Assembly (NCBI GenBank): GCA_900764955.1
Contig: CAAFPY010000039.1
Coordinates: 1-6,017 of the forward strand
Direction of reading: 5' to 3'
Source of the DNA: an uncultured Collinsella sp.
GTDB lineage: Bacteria > Actinomycetota > Coriobacteriia > Coriobacteriales > Coriobacteriaceae
DNA: 6,017 bases
Positions 1 to 6,017 of this stretch are shown here, one piece after another (the stretch's first letter is position 1; the number at the start of each line of letters is the position of its first letter). The notes beneath the pieces are model-generated. The model made no database searches, was not told where the DNA came from, and worked only from the letters and a program-made list of their open reading frames with translations. The position numbers and the translations under genes were made by a program.

Positions 1-804
1 GACAGCGCGAACACGGCTGCCCTTGGGGCCGACGCAGGCGCCCACGGGATCCAGACGGTCGTCAAGCGAGTGGACGGCGACCTTGGAGCGCTGGCCGGGC
101 TCGCGGGCGATCGACTTGATCTGGACGGTGCCCTCATAGATCTCGGGCACCTCCTGCTCAAACAGACGACGCATGAGCTCGGGGTGGGTACGGGAGATGA
201 CAATCGGCGGACGGCTGTGCTCGCCGCGAACCGGCTGCAGGTTGGAGTTGGGGTCGCGAACGTCGATGATCACGGCCTTGATGTGCTGGTTGTGCAGGTA
301 GCGCTCGCCCATCGGACGCTCGTTGCGCTCGTTCTCATAACGACGCTGATCAAAGTGCGGAAGCTCGGCCTCGACGCCCTCGCGGATCTTGACAATCGTG
401 AAGTCGGGCGTGGACTGCAGCACGGTGCCGCTGATGAGGTCACCGATGCGGCCGGAGAACTCCTCGTAGATCTGCTCGCGGGCGGAGTTGCGCACGATGG
501 CGTTGATCTCGGCCTTGGCGTGCTGGGCGGCGATGCGGCTCGTGTTCTTGGGGGTGACGTCGATCTCCTCGAACTCGGTGAAGTTGCCCTCCTCGTCCAT
601 GGAATCGTCGATCGGCTCCAGGCGGTAGACATAGATCTTGCCGGTGGTGCGGTCGATGGTCACCTTGGCGCCCCACTCAAGATGCAGGATCTCGGCGTAG
701 CTCTTGGCGAGCGACTGCTCCAGGCGGTCGATCAGGTAGAGCTGGTCGATGTGCTTCTCCTGGCAAAGCTCCATCAGGGCGGACATCATGTCGGATGCTG
801 CCAT
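1..804 (-). CDS. nusA: Transcription termination/antitermination factor NusA, N-terminal 268 residues (3' end outside window)
   Basis: NusA binds RNA polymerase and nascent RNA, promotes pausing and intrinsic termination, and takes part in antitermination complexes. The frame is open from the ATG at 804 to base 1, giving 268 residues without a stop, so the gene continues past the left edge. In order I see the N-terminal polymerase-binding domain (about residues 1-120), an S1 RNA-binding domain (about 120-205, GDLISGTV to IVISRTHP), and the start of the first KH domain. That KH region has REPGQRSKVAV at 234-244 and DPVGACVGPKG at 252-262, including the GxxG loop GPKG. The S1 part is longer than usual, with a charged stretch at about 150-168 and extra residues at about 183-199. 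The start is one base after the rimP stop, preceded by AAGGAAGGAAAG, which fits operon translation with rimP. Identification is firm from the conserved KH1 and S1 motifs. The second KH domain and C-terminus cannot be judged. Confidence 0.96.
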   Translation of the reverse strand, partial: MAASDMMSALMELCQEKHIDQLYLIDRLEQSLAKSYAEILHLEWGAKVTIDRTTGKIYVYRLEPIDDSMDEEGNFTEFEEIDVTPKNTSRIAAQHAKAEINAIVRNSAREQIYEEFSGRIGDLISGTVLQSTPDFTIVKIREGVEAELPHFDQRRYENERNERPMGERYLHNQHIKAVIIDVRDPNSNLQPVRGEHSRPPIVISRTHPELMRRLFEQEVPEIYEGTVQIKSIAREPGQRSKVAVHSLDDRLDPVGACVGPKGSRVRAV

Positions 805-805
805 C

Positions 806-1300
806 TTACTTTCCTTCCTTCGCGGGCTTGAAGTCGTAGGTGGGCTTCAACTTGCACTTTTTAACATCAGAGAAATCGAGGGTAACGGACTCGCCGTCCT
901 CGAGCTCGAGGGTCACGTTCGTCTCGGTCGCGGCGGCAATCTTGCCGGTGTACTTACGACGGCCCTCGGTGGCGGTGGAGGTGAGCTCGCAGTCCTCGCC
1001 CACAAAGCGGGCAAAGTCGCGCGGACGGCGCAGCGGGCGCGCCATGCCCGGGCTCGACACCTCGAGCGTGTAGCTCGAAGAGATGGGGTCGAGCTCCTCA
1101 ATCACATCGCCGACCCACTTGGTGTTGGCCGTGACGTCGTTGAGCGACAGGCTCTGACCCTCGGCACCCTCGATACGCACGCGCACGCAGGGGGCCTTGG
1201 TGGCACCCACGAGCTCGACGTCGACGATGTCGACATCGTACTGGGGAGCGACGGCCTCGAGCGCGTCGATAATCGCCTGCTCGGTCTTGGTCTTGACCAT
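806..1300 (-). CDS. rimP: Ribosome maturation factor RimP
   Basis: RimP is a cytoplasmic factor for 30S ribosomal subunit assembly. The protein has 164 residues, close to the family norm of about 150-170. The N-terminal domain (about 1-90) ends in the family signature LEVSSPGMARPLRRPRDF at residues 79-96. An SH3-like C-terminal domain follows (about 97-152, with the GKIAAATETNVTLELEDGE strand region), and the tail is lysine-rich. I chose the ATG at 1300 (MVKTKTEQ) because GGAGGT lies 6 bases upstream. The frame stays open to 1480, but that extension crosses a promoter and a terminator hairpin and reads as non-family sequence. nusA follows after one base, the usual rimP-nusA order, and infB and rbfA would be expected beyond the window. 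Expression is probably set by the promoter at 1379-1407 and the leader terminator at 1320-1353. Confidence 0.95.
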   Translation of the reverse strand: MVKTKTEQAIIDALEAVAPQYDVDIVDVELVGATKAPCVRVRIEGAEGQSLSLNDVTANTKWVGDVIEELDPISSSYTLEVSSPGMARPLRRPRDFARFVGEDCELTSTATEGRRKYTGKIAAATETNVTLELEDGESVTLDFSDVKKCKLKPTYDFKPAKEGK

Positions 1301-1306
1301 TGCGGC

Positions 1307-1312
1307 ACCTCC
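1307..1312 (-). promoter_or_regulatory. rimP ribosome binding site
   Basis: GGAGGT on the minus strand, six bases before the ATG at 1300. It is a near-perfect Shine-Dalgarno match and decides the rimP start against the longer open frame that extends upstream to 1480. Confidence 0.88.
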
Positions 1313-1319
1313 ATCCATA

Positions 1320-1353
1320 CAAAAAAGAAGCGGGGCCGAAACCCCACTTCTTT
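1320..1353 (-). terminator. Intrinsic terminator in the rimP-nusA leader (probable attenuator)
   Basis: On the minus strand AAAGAAGTGGGG pairs with CCCCGCTTCTTT around the six-base loop TTTCGG, and the 3' arm runs straight into a run of six T. The twelve-step stem is complete only in minus-strand RNA, where the one non-Watson-Crick pair is a U-G wobble. In plus-strand RNA that position would be a C-A mismatch. The element lies between a good promoter and the rimP Shine-Dalgarno sequence, with its U-run ending about 20 bases before the rimP ATG. It cannot be the leuS terminator, because leuS already has one at 1493-1534. No clear competing antiterminator hairpin was found. The simplest reading is that partial termination here sets the level of rimP-nusA mRNA, perhaps stimulated by NusA itself; the regulatory role is inferred. 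Confidence 0.82.
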
Positions 1354-1378
1354 CAATTACAACTTCATTTGCAAGCAA

Positions 1379-1407
1379 ACTATACCAATACCTGCACAAA
1401 CGTGCAA
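1379..1407 (-). promoter_or_regulatory. Promoter for the rimP-nusA operon
   Basis: Minus-strand -35 TTGCAC (1402-1407) and -10 TATAGT (1379-1384) are separated by exactly 17 bases, and the -10 is preceded by TGG, an extended -10 element. Expected transcription start is near 1372, giving a leader of about 72 nt that contains the terminator hairpin. The -35 and spacer carry a short inverted repeat, TGCAC-4-GTGCA (1393-1406), which could be an operator. The match to the housekeeping sigma consensus is good, but no start site is mapped. Confidence 0.75.
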
Positions 1408-1492
1408 CCACAACACAAACCCGCAGGTCAGCGTGAGCACAGGTTCTCCACAAGAAATGGATAATTGGGTGTTGTCGCAAGTGTCCTTAACC

Positions 1493-1534
1493 AAAAAGAG
1501 GGGCGACTCCCCACGGAATCGCCCCTCGCTTTTT
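1493..1534 (-). terminator. Intrinsic terminator downstream of leuS
   Basis: On the minus strand GAGGGGCGA (1498-1506) pairs with TCGCCCCTC (1519-1527) across a 12-base loop. It is followed by five T and preceded by five A, so it could also work on the plus strand. It starts 23 bases after the leuS stop codon and separates leuS from the rimP promoter. Stem, T-run and position are all typical. Confidence 0.9.
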
Positions 1535-1557
1535 GATGTCAGCTATGCGCGCAGCGC

Positions 1558-4134
1558 TTACTTGACCACCAGGTTAACCAGCTTGCCGGGCACGCAGATG
1601 GCCTTGAAGACCGTCTTGCCCTCAAGCCACTTGGCAACGGCGGCCTCGGCGGCAGCCTGCATCTCCTCGTTGGAGGCGTCGCGGGCGACGTCGATGCGGC
1701 CACGGACCTTGCCGAGCACCTGTACGACGATCTGCACCGTGTCCTCGATGGACTCGGCCAGGTCAAACTCGGGCCAGGCGGCGGTGTAGGCGTTGCCCTC
1801 ACAGCCGAGCGCCTCATGCCACAGCTCATCGGCCCAGAACGGGCAGATGGGGGCAAGGACGCTCACGATATCCTTGGCCACGCCGTAGCACAGGGCCTTG
1901 TCACGGGAAGCGCCCTCAGTAGCGTTGAGGTAGGCGCTCGCGGCATTGACGAGTTCCATGACGGCCGAGATCGCGGTGTTGAACTGGCCGCGGTCAAAGT
2001 CCTCGGTGCACTTGGCGATGGTGCGATGGCGCTCGCGGTAGAGCTTCATCGCTGTCTCGTCGAGCGCGGACTTGTCAAAGGCCACGTTGGCGTCGCCGGA
2101 CTGGACGAGCTGCCACACGATACGCCAGGCGCGCTTTATGAAGCGGTTAGCGCCCTCGACGGCCTTGGGATCCCAGTCGAAGTCCTTCTCGGGCGGGGCG
2201 ATAAACAGGATCGCCAGACGCATGGTGTCGGCACCGTAGGGCTCAATGACTGAACTCGGGGGCACGACGTTGCCCTTGGACTTGGACATGGTGTCGCCGT
2301 TCTCGTCCTTGACCATGCCCTGGCACAGCAGGTTGGTAAAGGGTTCGTCAACGCTCAGCAGGCCCAGGTCGCGCAGCGCCTTGGTAAAGAAGCGACTGTA
2401 GAGCAGGTGCAAAAGGGCGTGCTCGATGCCGCCGATGTAGTTATCGACGGGCATCCAACGATCGGCGGCCTCACGGGAGAAGGGCAGCTCGGTGTTGTGC
2501 GGGTCGGTATAGCGCAGGTAATACCAGCTGGAGCAGGTGAAGGTGTCCATGGTATCGGTCTCGCGCTTGGCCGGGCGACCACAGACCGGGCAGGTGGTCT
2601 CGTAGAACTCCTTGCACTCGGCGAGGGTCTCGCCGGCACCCAGGTCCAGGTTCTCGGGCAGCGTCACCGGCAGCTGGTCCTCGGGCACGGGCACGATGCC
2701 GCAGTGCTCGCAGTGGATGGCCGGGATGGGGTTGCCCCAGTAACGCTGACGGCTGATGAGCCAGTCGCGCAGGCGGAACTCGACCTTGCGACGGCCGCAG
2801 CCCATGGCCTCGAGGTCGGCCACGATGGCAGCCTCGCCCTCAGAGTGCTTGCCGCCGCGCATGCCGGTGTACTTGCCCGACTGGACGAGCGTGCCCTCGG
2901 CAGCGTGGGCGCAATCCCAGTCGACGTTCTCGGCATGGAAGGTGTCGATGGTCTCGCCGCTAGCCTCGACGGCAGCGCGATCCTCATCGTCCAGGATGAT
3001 CGGCACGATCGGCAGGTCGTACTTGCGGGCGAACTCAAAGTCGCGCTGGTCGCCGCAGGGAACGGCCATGACGGCACCGGTGCCGTAGTCGGCAACGACA
3101 TAGTCAGCGACCCACACGGGGATCTTCTCGCCGTTGACGGGGTTTACCACGTAGCGGCCCGTAAAGGCGCCGTGCTTCTCGAGGGTACCCTGGGCGCGCT
3201 CGACGGCAGAGATATGCTTGGAGTCCTCGACGATCTTGGTGACGGCCTCCTCGTACTGAGTGCCCTCGACGAGCTCGTGCAGGCGCGCGTACTCGGGAGA
3301 CAGGACAAAGAAGGAAACGCCAAAGAGCGTGTCGGCGCGCGTGGTGAAGACGGTGATCTTGCCCTCGTCGCCCTCGATGGGCTCGCCATCGGCGTCGCAC
3401 AGGGTAAAGTCGACCTCGGCACCCTCGGAGCGGCCGATCCAGTTGGCCTGCATCTGCTTGACGCGCTCGGGCCAGCCAGGGAGCTTCTCCAGGTCGTCGA
3501 GCAACTCCTGGGAGTACTCGGTAATCTTGTAGTACCACTGCTCAAGATCGCGCTTCTCGGGCTCGGTGCCGCAACGCCAGCACTTGCCCTCGGTCACCTG
3601 CTCGTTAGCCAAAACGGTCTTGCAGGTGGGGCACCAGTTAACCGGATTCTTCTTACGATAGACCAGGCCCTTTTCCCACATCTTCTCAAAGATCCACTGA
3701 CCCCAGCGATAGTAGTCGGGACTGCAGGTCTTAACGGTGCGATCCAGGTCGTAGGAGAAGCCCATGCGCCTCATCGTGGCGAGCGCCTGGTCCATGTTCT
3801 TATACGTCCAGGCGGCAGCCTGCGTGTTGTGCTTGATGGCGGCGTTCTCGGCGGGCAGGCCAAAGGCGTCAAAGCCGATGGGGTGCAGCACGTCAAAGCC
3901 GCGCATGCGGGCCTGACGGGCCATGGCATCGCCGATGGTGTAGTTACGCGCGTGGCCCATGTGTAGGTCGCCCGACGGATACGGGAACATCTCGAGCACA
4001 TACTTCTTGGGCTTGGTGGCGTCGGTGTCGACGGCAAAGAGGTTCTCGTCGTCCCACGCCTTCATCCACCGGGACTCAATGGCCTGCGCGTCGTAGGCAG
4101 GGATCTCATCCTTATGATCTGTGCAATCGCACAT
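1558..4134 (-). CDS. leuS: Leucyl-tRNA synthetase LeuS
   Basis: This class I enzyme joins leucine to tRNA-Leu using ATP in the cytoplasm and hydrolyses misloaded tRNA. The 858 residues match the bacterial LeuS size. The HIGH-type motif HMGH is at 58-61 within [11 protein letters not shown], and the KMSKS loop is TMSKS at 615-619. The editing (CP1) domain lies at about 230-430, with the threonine-rich [12 protein letters not shown] at 261-272 and GTGAVMAVP at 351-359 before the editing aspartate D362. Two cysteine pairs at C168/C171 and C185/C188 form a zinc-binding knuckle in the ZN1 position. A second set is at C475/C478 and C515/C518. The anticodon-binding helical domain covers about 660-790, and a C-terminal domain ends in LVNLVVK. 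One oddity is that the usual histidine before D362 is glycine (PCGDQRD). The ATG at 4134 has AAAGGAG five bases upstream. The gene appears monocistronic, with its own leader and terminator. Confidence 0.98.
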   Translation of the reverse strand: MCDCTDHKDEIPAYDAQAIESRWMKAWDDENLFAVDTDATKPKKYVLEMFPYPSGDLHMGHARNYTIGDAMARQARMRGFDVLHPIGFDAFGLPAENAAIKHNTQAAAWTYKNMDQALATMRRMGFSYDLDRTVKTCSPDYYRWGQWIFEKMWEKGLVYRKKNPVNWCPTCKTVLANEQVTEGKCWRCGTEPEKRDLEQWYYKITEYSQELLDDLEKLPGWPERVKQMQANWIGRSEGAEVDFTLCDADGEPIEGDEGKITVFTTRADTLFGVSFFVLSPEYARLHELVEGTQYEEAVTKIVEDSKHISAVERAQGTLEKHGAFTGRYVVNPVNGEKIPVWVADYVVADYGTGAVMAVPCGDQRDFEFARKYDLPIVPIILDDEDRAAVEASGETIDTFHAENVDWDCAHAAEGTLVQSGKYTGMRGGKHSEGEAAIVADLEAMGCGRRKVEFRLRDWLISRQRYWGNPIPAIHCEHCGIVPVPEDQLPVTLPENLDLGAGETLAECKEFYETTCPVCGRPAKRETDTMDTFTCSSWYYLRYTDPHNTELPFSREAADRWMPVDNYIGGIEHALLHLLYSRFFTKALRDLGLLSVDEPFTNLLCQGMVKDENGDTMSKSKGNVVPPSSVIEPYGADTMRLAILFIAPPEKDFDWDPKAVEGANRFIKRAWRIVWQLVQSGDANVAFDKSALDETAMKLYRERHRTIAKCTEDFDRGQFNTAISAVMELVNAASAYLNATEGASRDKALCYGVAKDIVSVLAPICPFWADELWHEALGCEGNAYTAAWPEFDLAESIEDTVQIVVQVLGKVRGRIDVARDASNEEMQAAAEAAVAKWLEGKTVFKAICVPGKLVNLVVK

Positions 4135-4139
4135 ATCAG

Positions 4140-4146
4140 CTCCTTT
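4140..4146 (-). promoter_or_regulatory. leuS ribosome binding site at the foot of a long leader hairpin
   Basis: AAAGGAG on the minus strand, five bases before the leuS ATG. Its first two bases can be part of the UUAA-UUAA pairing that closes the base of the leader rod, so folding of the leader may influence ribosome access, although GGAG itself stays unpaired in that fold. Confidence 0.8.
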
Positions 4147-4285
4147 AATCTTAGCTGGGGTCGGTCGGCTTAGCTTTACTCGCTACTGCGAACAATCCTG
4201 CGCAAGACGAAGAGCACATTAAGTGCTCTTCTTTGCGTGCGGAACTTGTAGCGAACAAAGCTAAGCCGCCCGACCCTAAGGTTAA
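4145..4285 (-). promoter_or_regulatory. Long rod-like structured leader of leuS (unrecognised RNA element)
   Basis: Two 29-base arms (4158-4186 and 4248-4276) are inverted copies with three differences. In minus-strand RNA two of these become G-U wobbles and only one is a G-A mismatch. In plus-strand RNA the two would be A-C mismatches, which points to a minus-strand RNA. The helix extends at its foot by CUUAG-CUAAG and UUAA-UUAA pairs (4276-4285 with 4145-4154), across a four-base bulge. The apex is a perfect 9-bp hairpin (4209-4217 with 4223-4231, loop UUAAU in the minus-strand RNA), flanked by CGCAA-UUGCG. No U-run follows any stem, so it is not a terminator. There is no T-box consensus (UGGNACCGCG) and no leucine-rich leader peptide. 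I do not recognise the family. It may be a regulatory leader, a processing site for RNase III, a stable leader, or a small palindromic repeat element inserted in the gap. Confidence 0.7.
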
Positions 4286-4293
4286 CTCGCATG

Positions 4294-4302
4294 ATGATAG
4301 CA
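4294..4302 (-). promoter_or_regulatory. Probable extended -10 promoter element for leuS
   Basis: Minus-strand TGC followed by TATCAT (-10 at 4294-4299), predicting a start near 4287, which is almost exactly the first base of the long leader helix. No convincing -35 exists at 16-18 bases; that position falls in the 3' arm of the guaB terminator hairpin. Support rests on the extended -10 and on its position only. Confidence 0.45.
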
Positions 4303-4310
4303 AATACGAC

Positions 4311-4345
4311 AAGCGAGATGCCTGCGACTTGCAGGCATCTCGCTT
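4311..4345 (-). terminator. Hairpin terminator downstream of guaB
   Basis: A perfect 15-bp inverted repeat (AAGCGAGATGCCTGC at 4311-4325 and its complement at 4331-4345) closes a five-base loop. It begins about 48 bases after the guaB stop. On the minus strand the 3' arm ends in CTT and is followed by GTCGTATTT, a broken U-tract, so termination may be weaker or factor-assisted. The plus-strand side (CTTTATCT) is no better. A smaller palindrome, GGTTG-5-CAACC (4360-4374), sits between it and guaB. Confidence 0.72.
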
Positions 4346-4393
4346 TATCTAAATAACGTGGTTGAGGCTCAACCTTTATGTGCAGGTCTTATC

Positions 4394-5905
4394 TTATCGA
4401 TACGTTACGCTCTGTTGGGAGTCCTTGACTACGACGTCGTGGGCTCCGCCTTCGACGATCGAGGTCGAGGAGACCAGGGTCAGGCGTGCCTTTTCCTGGA
4501 GCTCGGGGATCGAGAGGGCGCCGCAGTTGCACATCGTGGACTTAACCTTGTAGAGCGTGCCGCCCACGCCGTCCTTGAGGGAACCGGCGTAGGGAACGTA
4601 GGAGTCAACGCCCTCGACGAAGCTGAGCTTCGCGGCGCCGCCCAGGTCGTAGCGCTGCCAGTTGCGGGCACGCGCAGAACCCTCGCCCCAGTACTCCTTC
4701 ATGTACTGGCCGTTGACGTTGACGCGCTCGGTCGGGCTCTCGTCAAAGCGGGCGAAGTAGCGGCCCAGCATCATAAAGTCGGCGCCCATGGCAAGGGCGA
4801 GCGTCATGTGGTAGTCGTAGACGATGCCGCCGTCGGAGCACACGGGCACGTAGACACCGGTCTCCTCGTAGTACTCGTCACGGGCGCGGCAGACGTCGAT
4901 CAGCGCGGTGGCCTGGCCACGGCCGATGCCCTTGGTCTCGCGGGTGATGCAAATGGAACCGCCGCCGATACCGACCTTGATGAAGTCGGCCCCGCAGTCG
5001 GCCAAGAAGCGGAAGCCCTCGGCGTCGACGACGTTACCGGCACCGACCTTGACGTCCTCGCCGTAGTTGGCGCGGATCCACTCGATGGTGCGCTTCTGCC
5101 ACTCGCTGAAGCCCTCGGAAGAGTCGATGCACAGGACATCGGCACCGGCCTCGATGAGCAGCGGCACGCGCTCGGCATAGTCGCGGGTGTTGATACCGGC
5201 GCCGACCATATAGCGCTTGTCGTTATCGAGCAGCTCGTTGGGGTTGGTCTTGTGGCTGTCGTAGTCCTTGCGGAAAACGATGCCCATGAGGTGATCGTTG
5301 TCGTCGACGATAGGCAGGGCGTTGAGCTTGTTGTCCCAGATGACGTCGTTGGCAACCTTGAGGCTGATGTTCTTGTCGCCCACGATGAGCTGCTCACGCG
5401 GGGTCATGAACTCAGAAACCTTCTTCTGGTGGTCATCGCGGCTGGGGCGATAGTCACGGCTGGTGACGATACCCAGGAGCTTGCCCTTGGGAGTGCCGTC
5501 GTCGGTGACCGGCATGGTGGAGTGGCCGGTCTTCTCCTTGAGCTCGATGACCTGCTCCATGGTCATGTCGGGGGTCAGCGTGGAATCGGACTGAACAAAG
5601 CCGGCCTTGTGATCCTTAACGGCCTTGACCATAGCAGCCTCGGACTCGGGGGTCTGAGAACCGTAAATGAAGGACAGGCCACCCTCGGTAGCGAGCGCGA
5701 CACCCATGTCGACGCCCGAGACGGACTGCATGATGGCGGAAACCATGGGGATGTTCAGGGTGATTGCCGGCTTCTCACCGCGCTTGAAGCGGGTTAGCGG
5801 CGTCTTAAGAGAGACGTTGTTGGGGATGCACTGCGAGGACGAGTAACCAGGGACCAGCAGATACTCCGAAAACGTGTGGGACTCACCGGGAAAGAACGTA
5901 GCCAT
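4394..5905 (-). CDS. guaB: Inosine-5'-monophosphate dehydrogenase, Tritrichomonas-like type
   Basis: This enzyme oxidises IMP to XMP with NAD+, the rate-limiting step to guanine nucleotides, in the cytoplasm. It has 503 residues, a (beta/alpha)8 barrel at about 1-100 and 221-503, interrupted by two CBS motifs at about 102-220. The NAD-site aspartate is D261 in CIDSSEGFS, and the catalytic cysteine is C319 in [12 protein letters not shown]. The SDGG phosphate-binding loop is at 357-360, and the flap carries the Arg-Tyr pair R418-Y419 in NWQRYD. The C-terminal segment with STMCNCGAL follows. The loop [12 protein letters not shown] differs from the common bacterial GIGPGSICTTR. As I remember it, the enzyme of the protozoan Tritrichomonas foetus has the same length, the same loop and identical active-site numbering (D261, C319, R418, Y419, E431). 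The ATG at 5905 has AAAGGAG four bases upstream. The gene is followed by its own hairpin terminator, so it appears monocistronic. Confidence 0.97.
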   Translation of the reverse strand: MATFFPGESHTFSEYLLVPGYSSSQCIPNNVSLKTPLTRFKRGEKPAITLNIPMVSAIMQSVSGVDMGVALATEGGLSFIYGSQTPESEAAMVKAVKDHKAGFVQSDSTLTPDMTMEQVIELKEKTGHSTMPVTDDGTPKGKLLGIVTSRDYRPSRDDHQKKVSEFMTPREQLIVGDKNISLKVANDVIWDNKLNALPIVDDNDHLMGIVFRKDYDSHKTNPNELLDNDKRYMVGAGINTRDYAERVPLLIEAGADVLCIDSSEGFSEWQKRTIEWIRANYGEDVKVGAGNVVDAEGFRFLADCGADFIKVGIGGGSICITRETKGIGRGQATALIDVCRARDEYYEETGVYVPVCSDGGIVYDYHMTLALAMGADFMMLGRYFARFDESPTERVNVNGQYMKEYWGEGSARARNWQRYDLGGAAKLSFVEGVDSYVPYAGSLKDGVGGTLYKVKSTMCNCGALSIPELQEKARLTLVSSTSIVEGGAHDVVVKDSQQSVTYR

Positions 5906-5909
5906 GTTT

Positions 5910-5916
5910 CTCCTTT
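5910..5916 (-). promoter_or_regulatory. guaB ribosome binding site
   Basis: AAAGGAG on the minus strand with four bases (AAAC) before the ATG at 5905. The spacing is short but the match is strong, and an upstream ATG at 5922 is out of frame, which supports the start at 5905. Confidence 0.8.
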
Positions 5917-5951
5917 TTCCATGCGACCGGTCGGCTGCAGGCCTCGTAGGA

Positions 5952-5982
5952 CCCAGCCCAACCTTGGGCGCCCAATACTGGG
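5952..5982 (-). promoter_or_regulatory. Overlapping inverted repeats upstream of guaB (possible operator or alternative hairpins)
   Basis: The 12-base perfect palindrome TTGGGCGCCCAA (5964-5975) shares its TTGGGC arm with a second inverted repeat, GCCCAA-CC-TTGGGC (5956-5969). Both are enclosed by CCCAG (5952-5956) and CTGGG (5978-5982). One central arm can thus pair with either of two partners. The element lies about 50-75 bases before guaB, just downstream of a weak candidate -10 (GATACT or TAAGAT, around 5986-5992). A separate 10-base palindrome, CGACCGGTCG, is at 5924-5933. A role in guaB control is inferred from position only. Confidence 0.4.
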
Positions 5983-6017
5983 GAAGTATCTTAACGCACT
6001 TTGACTGCTACCATGCA

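Noticed and set aside
1444..1464. Two DnaA-box-like nonamers (TTCTCCACA, and TTATCCATT on the other strand) between leuS and rimP
   Set aside because: One has a single mismatch and the other two mismatches to TTATCCACA. There is no cluster, AT-rich unwinding region or replication gene nearby, so chance is likely.
1301..1480. N-terminal extension of rimP by 60 residues
   Set aside because: It would read through the promoter and the leader terminator, shows no RimP similarity, and the internal ATG at 1300 has an excellent Shine-Dalgarno sequence.
2407..3966. A 519-residue open frame on the plus strand opposite leuS
   Set aside because: It is the antisense of leuS in GC-rich DNA; the translation is low-complexity in Leu, Gly, Val, Ala and Asp, matches no family, and lies wholly within an unmistakable gene.
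4135..4287. T-box riboswitch controlling leuS
   Set aside because: No UGGNACCGCG-type T-box sequence, no terminator/antiterminator pair and no recognisable specifier stem were found.
4176..4292. A 38-codon minus-strand frame in the leuS leader that could be a leader peptide
   Set aside because: Its ATG lies upstream of the predicted start site, has no Shine-Dalgarno sequence, and its five leucine codons are scattered rather than clustered. It also follows the palindrome, which constrains its sequence.
4358..5797. A 479-residue open frame on the plus strand opposite guaB
   Set aside because: Same codon-bias shadow effect; guaB on the minus strand carries every IMP dehydrogenase motif.
5984..5993. 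guaB promoter with -10 TAAGAT or GATACT
   Set aside because: Each matches the -10 consensus at only four of six positions and no acceptable -35 is present at the right spacing, so I mention it but do not call it.

Overview
The window is a stretch of GC-rich bacterial core genome with all four genes on the minus strand. Read right to left, these are an IMP dehydrogenase gene (guaB), a leucyl-tRNA synthetase gene (leuS), rimP, and the 5' part of nusA, which runs off the left edge. Synonymous codons end strongly in G or C, there is a rimP-nusA pair, and no mobile-element genes are visible. Together with the type of IMP dehydrogenase, this suggests a host-associated actinobacterium of the Coriobacteriia, possibly Collinsella or a relative. 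That assignment is an inference from protein character, not a database result.

Right end (about 5906-6017): the guaB upstream region holds a ribosome binding site and a cluster of overlapping short inverted repeats. guaB (4394-5905) makes IMP dehydrogenase, the committed step to guanine nucleotides. Its protein has the same length and the same active-site residue numbers as the enzyme of the protozoan Tritrichomonas foetus, which is unusual. Region 4135-4393: a perfect 15-bp hairpin ends guaB. Directly after it comes a likely leuS promoter, then a leader of about 150 nt that folds almost entirely into one long rod reaching the leuS Shine-Dalgarno sequence.

leuS (1558-4134) is a complete leucyl-tRNA synthetase with an editing domain and two cysteine clusters of zinc-finger type. 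A strong intrinsic terminator follows it (1493-1534). The next 190 bases hold a good extended -10 promoter (TTGCAC-17-TATAGT on the minus strand) and, between promoter and rimP start, a second textbook terminator hairpin with a U-run. A terminator inside the leader of a rimP-nusA operon fits NusA autoregulation by attenuation, a mechanism known for Bacillus subtilis nusA.

rimP (806-1300) and nusA (1 to 804, incomplete) are separated by one base and form an operon for ribosome maturation and transcription termination/antitermination. The window is therefore mostly ordinary housekeeping content. Its interest lies in two structured leaders and in the IMP dehydrogenase lineage. No CRISPR array, tRNA, rRNA, insertion sequence or defence system was seen.
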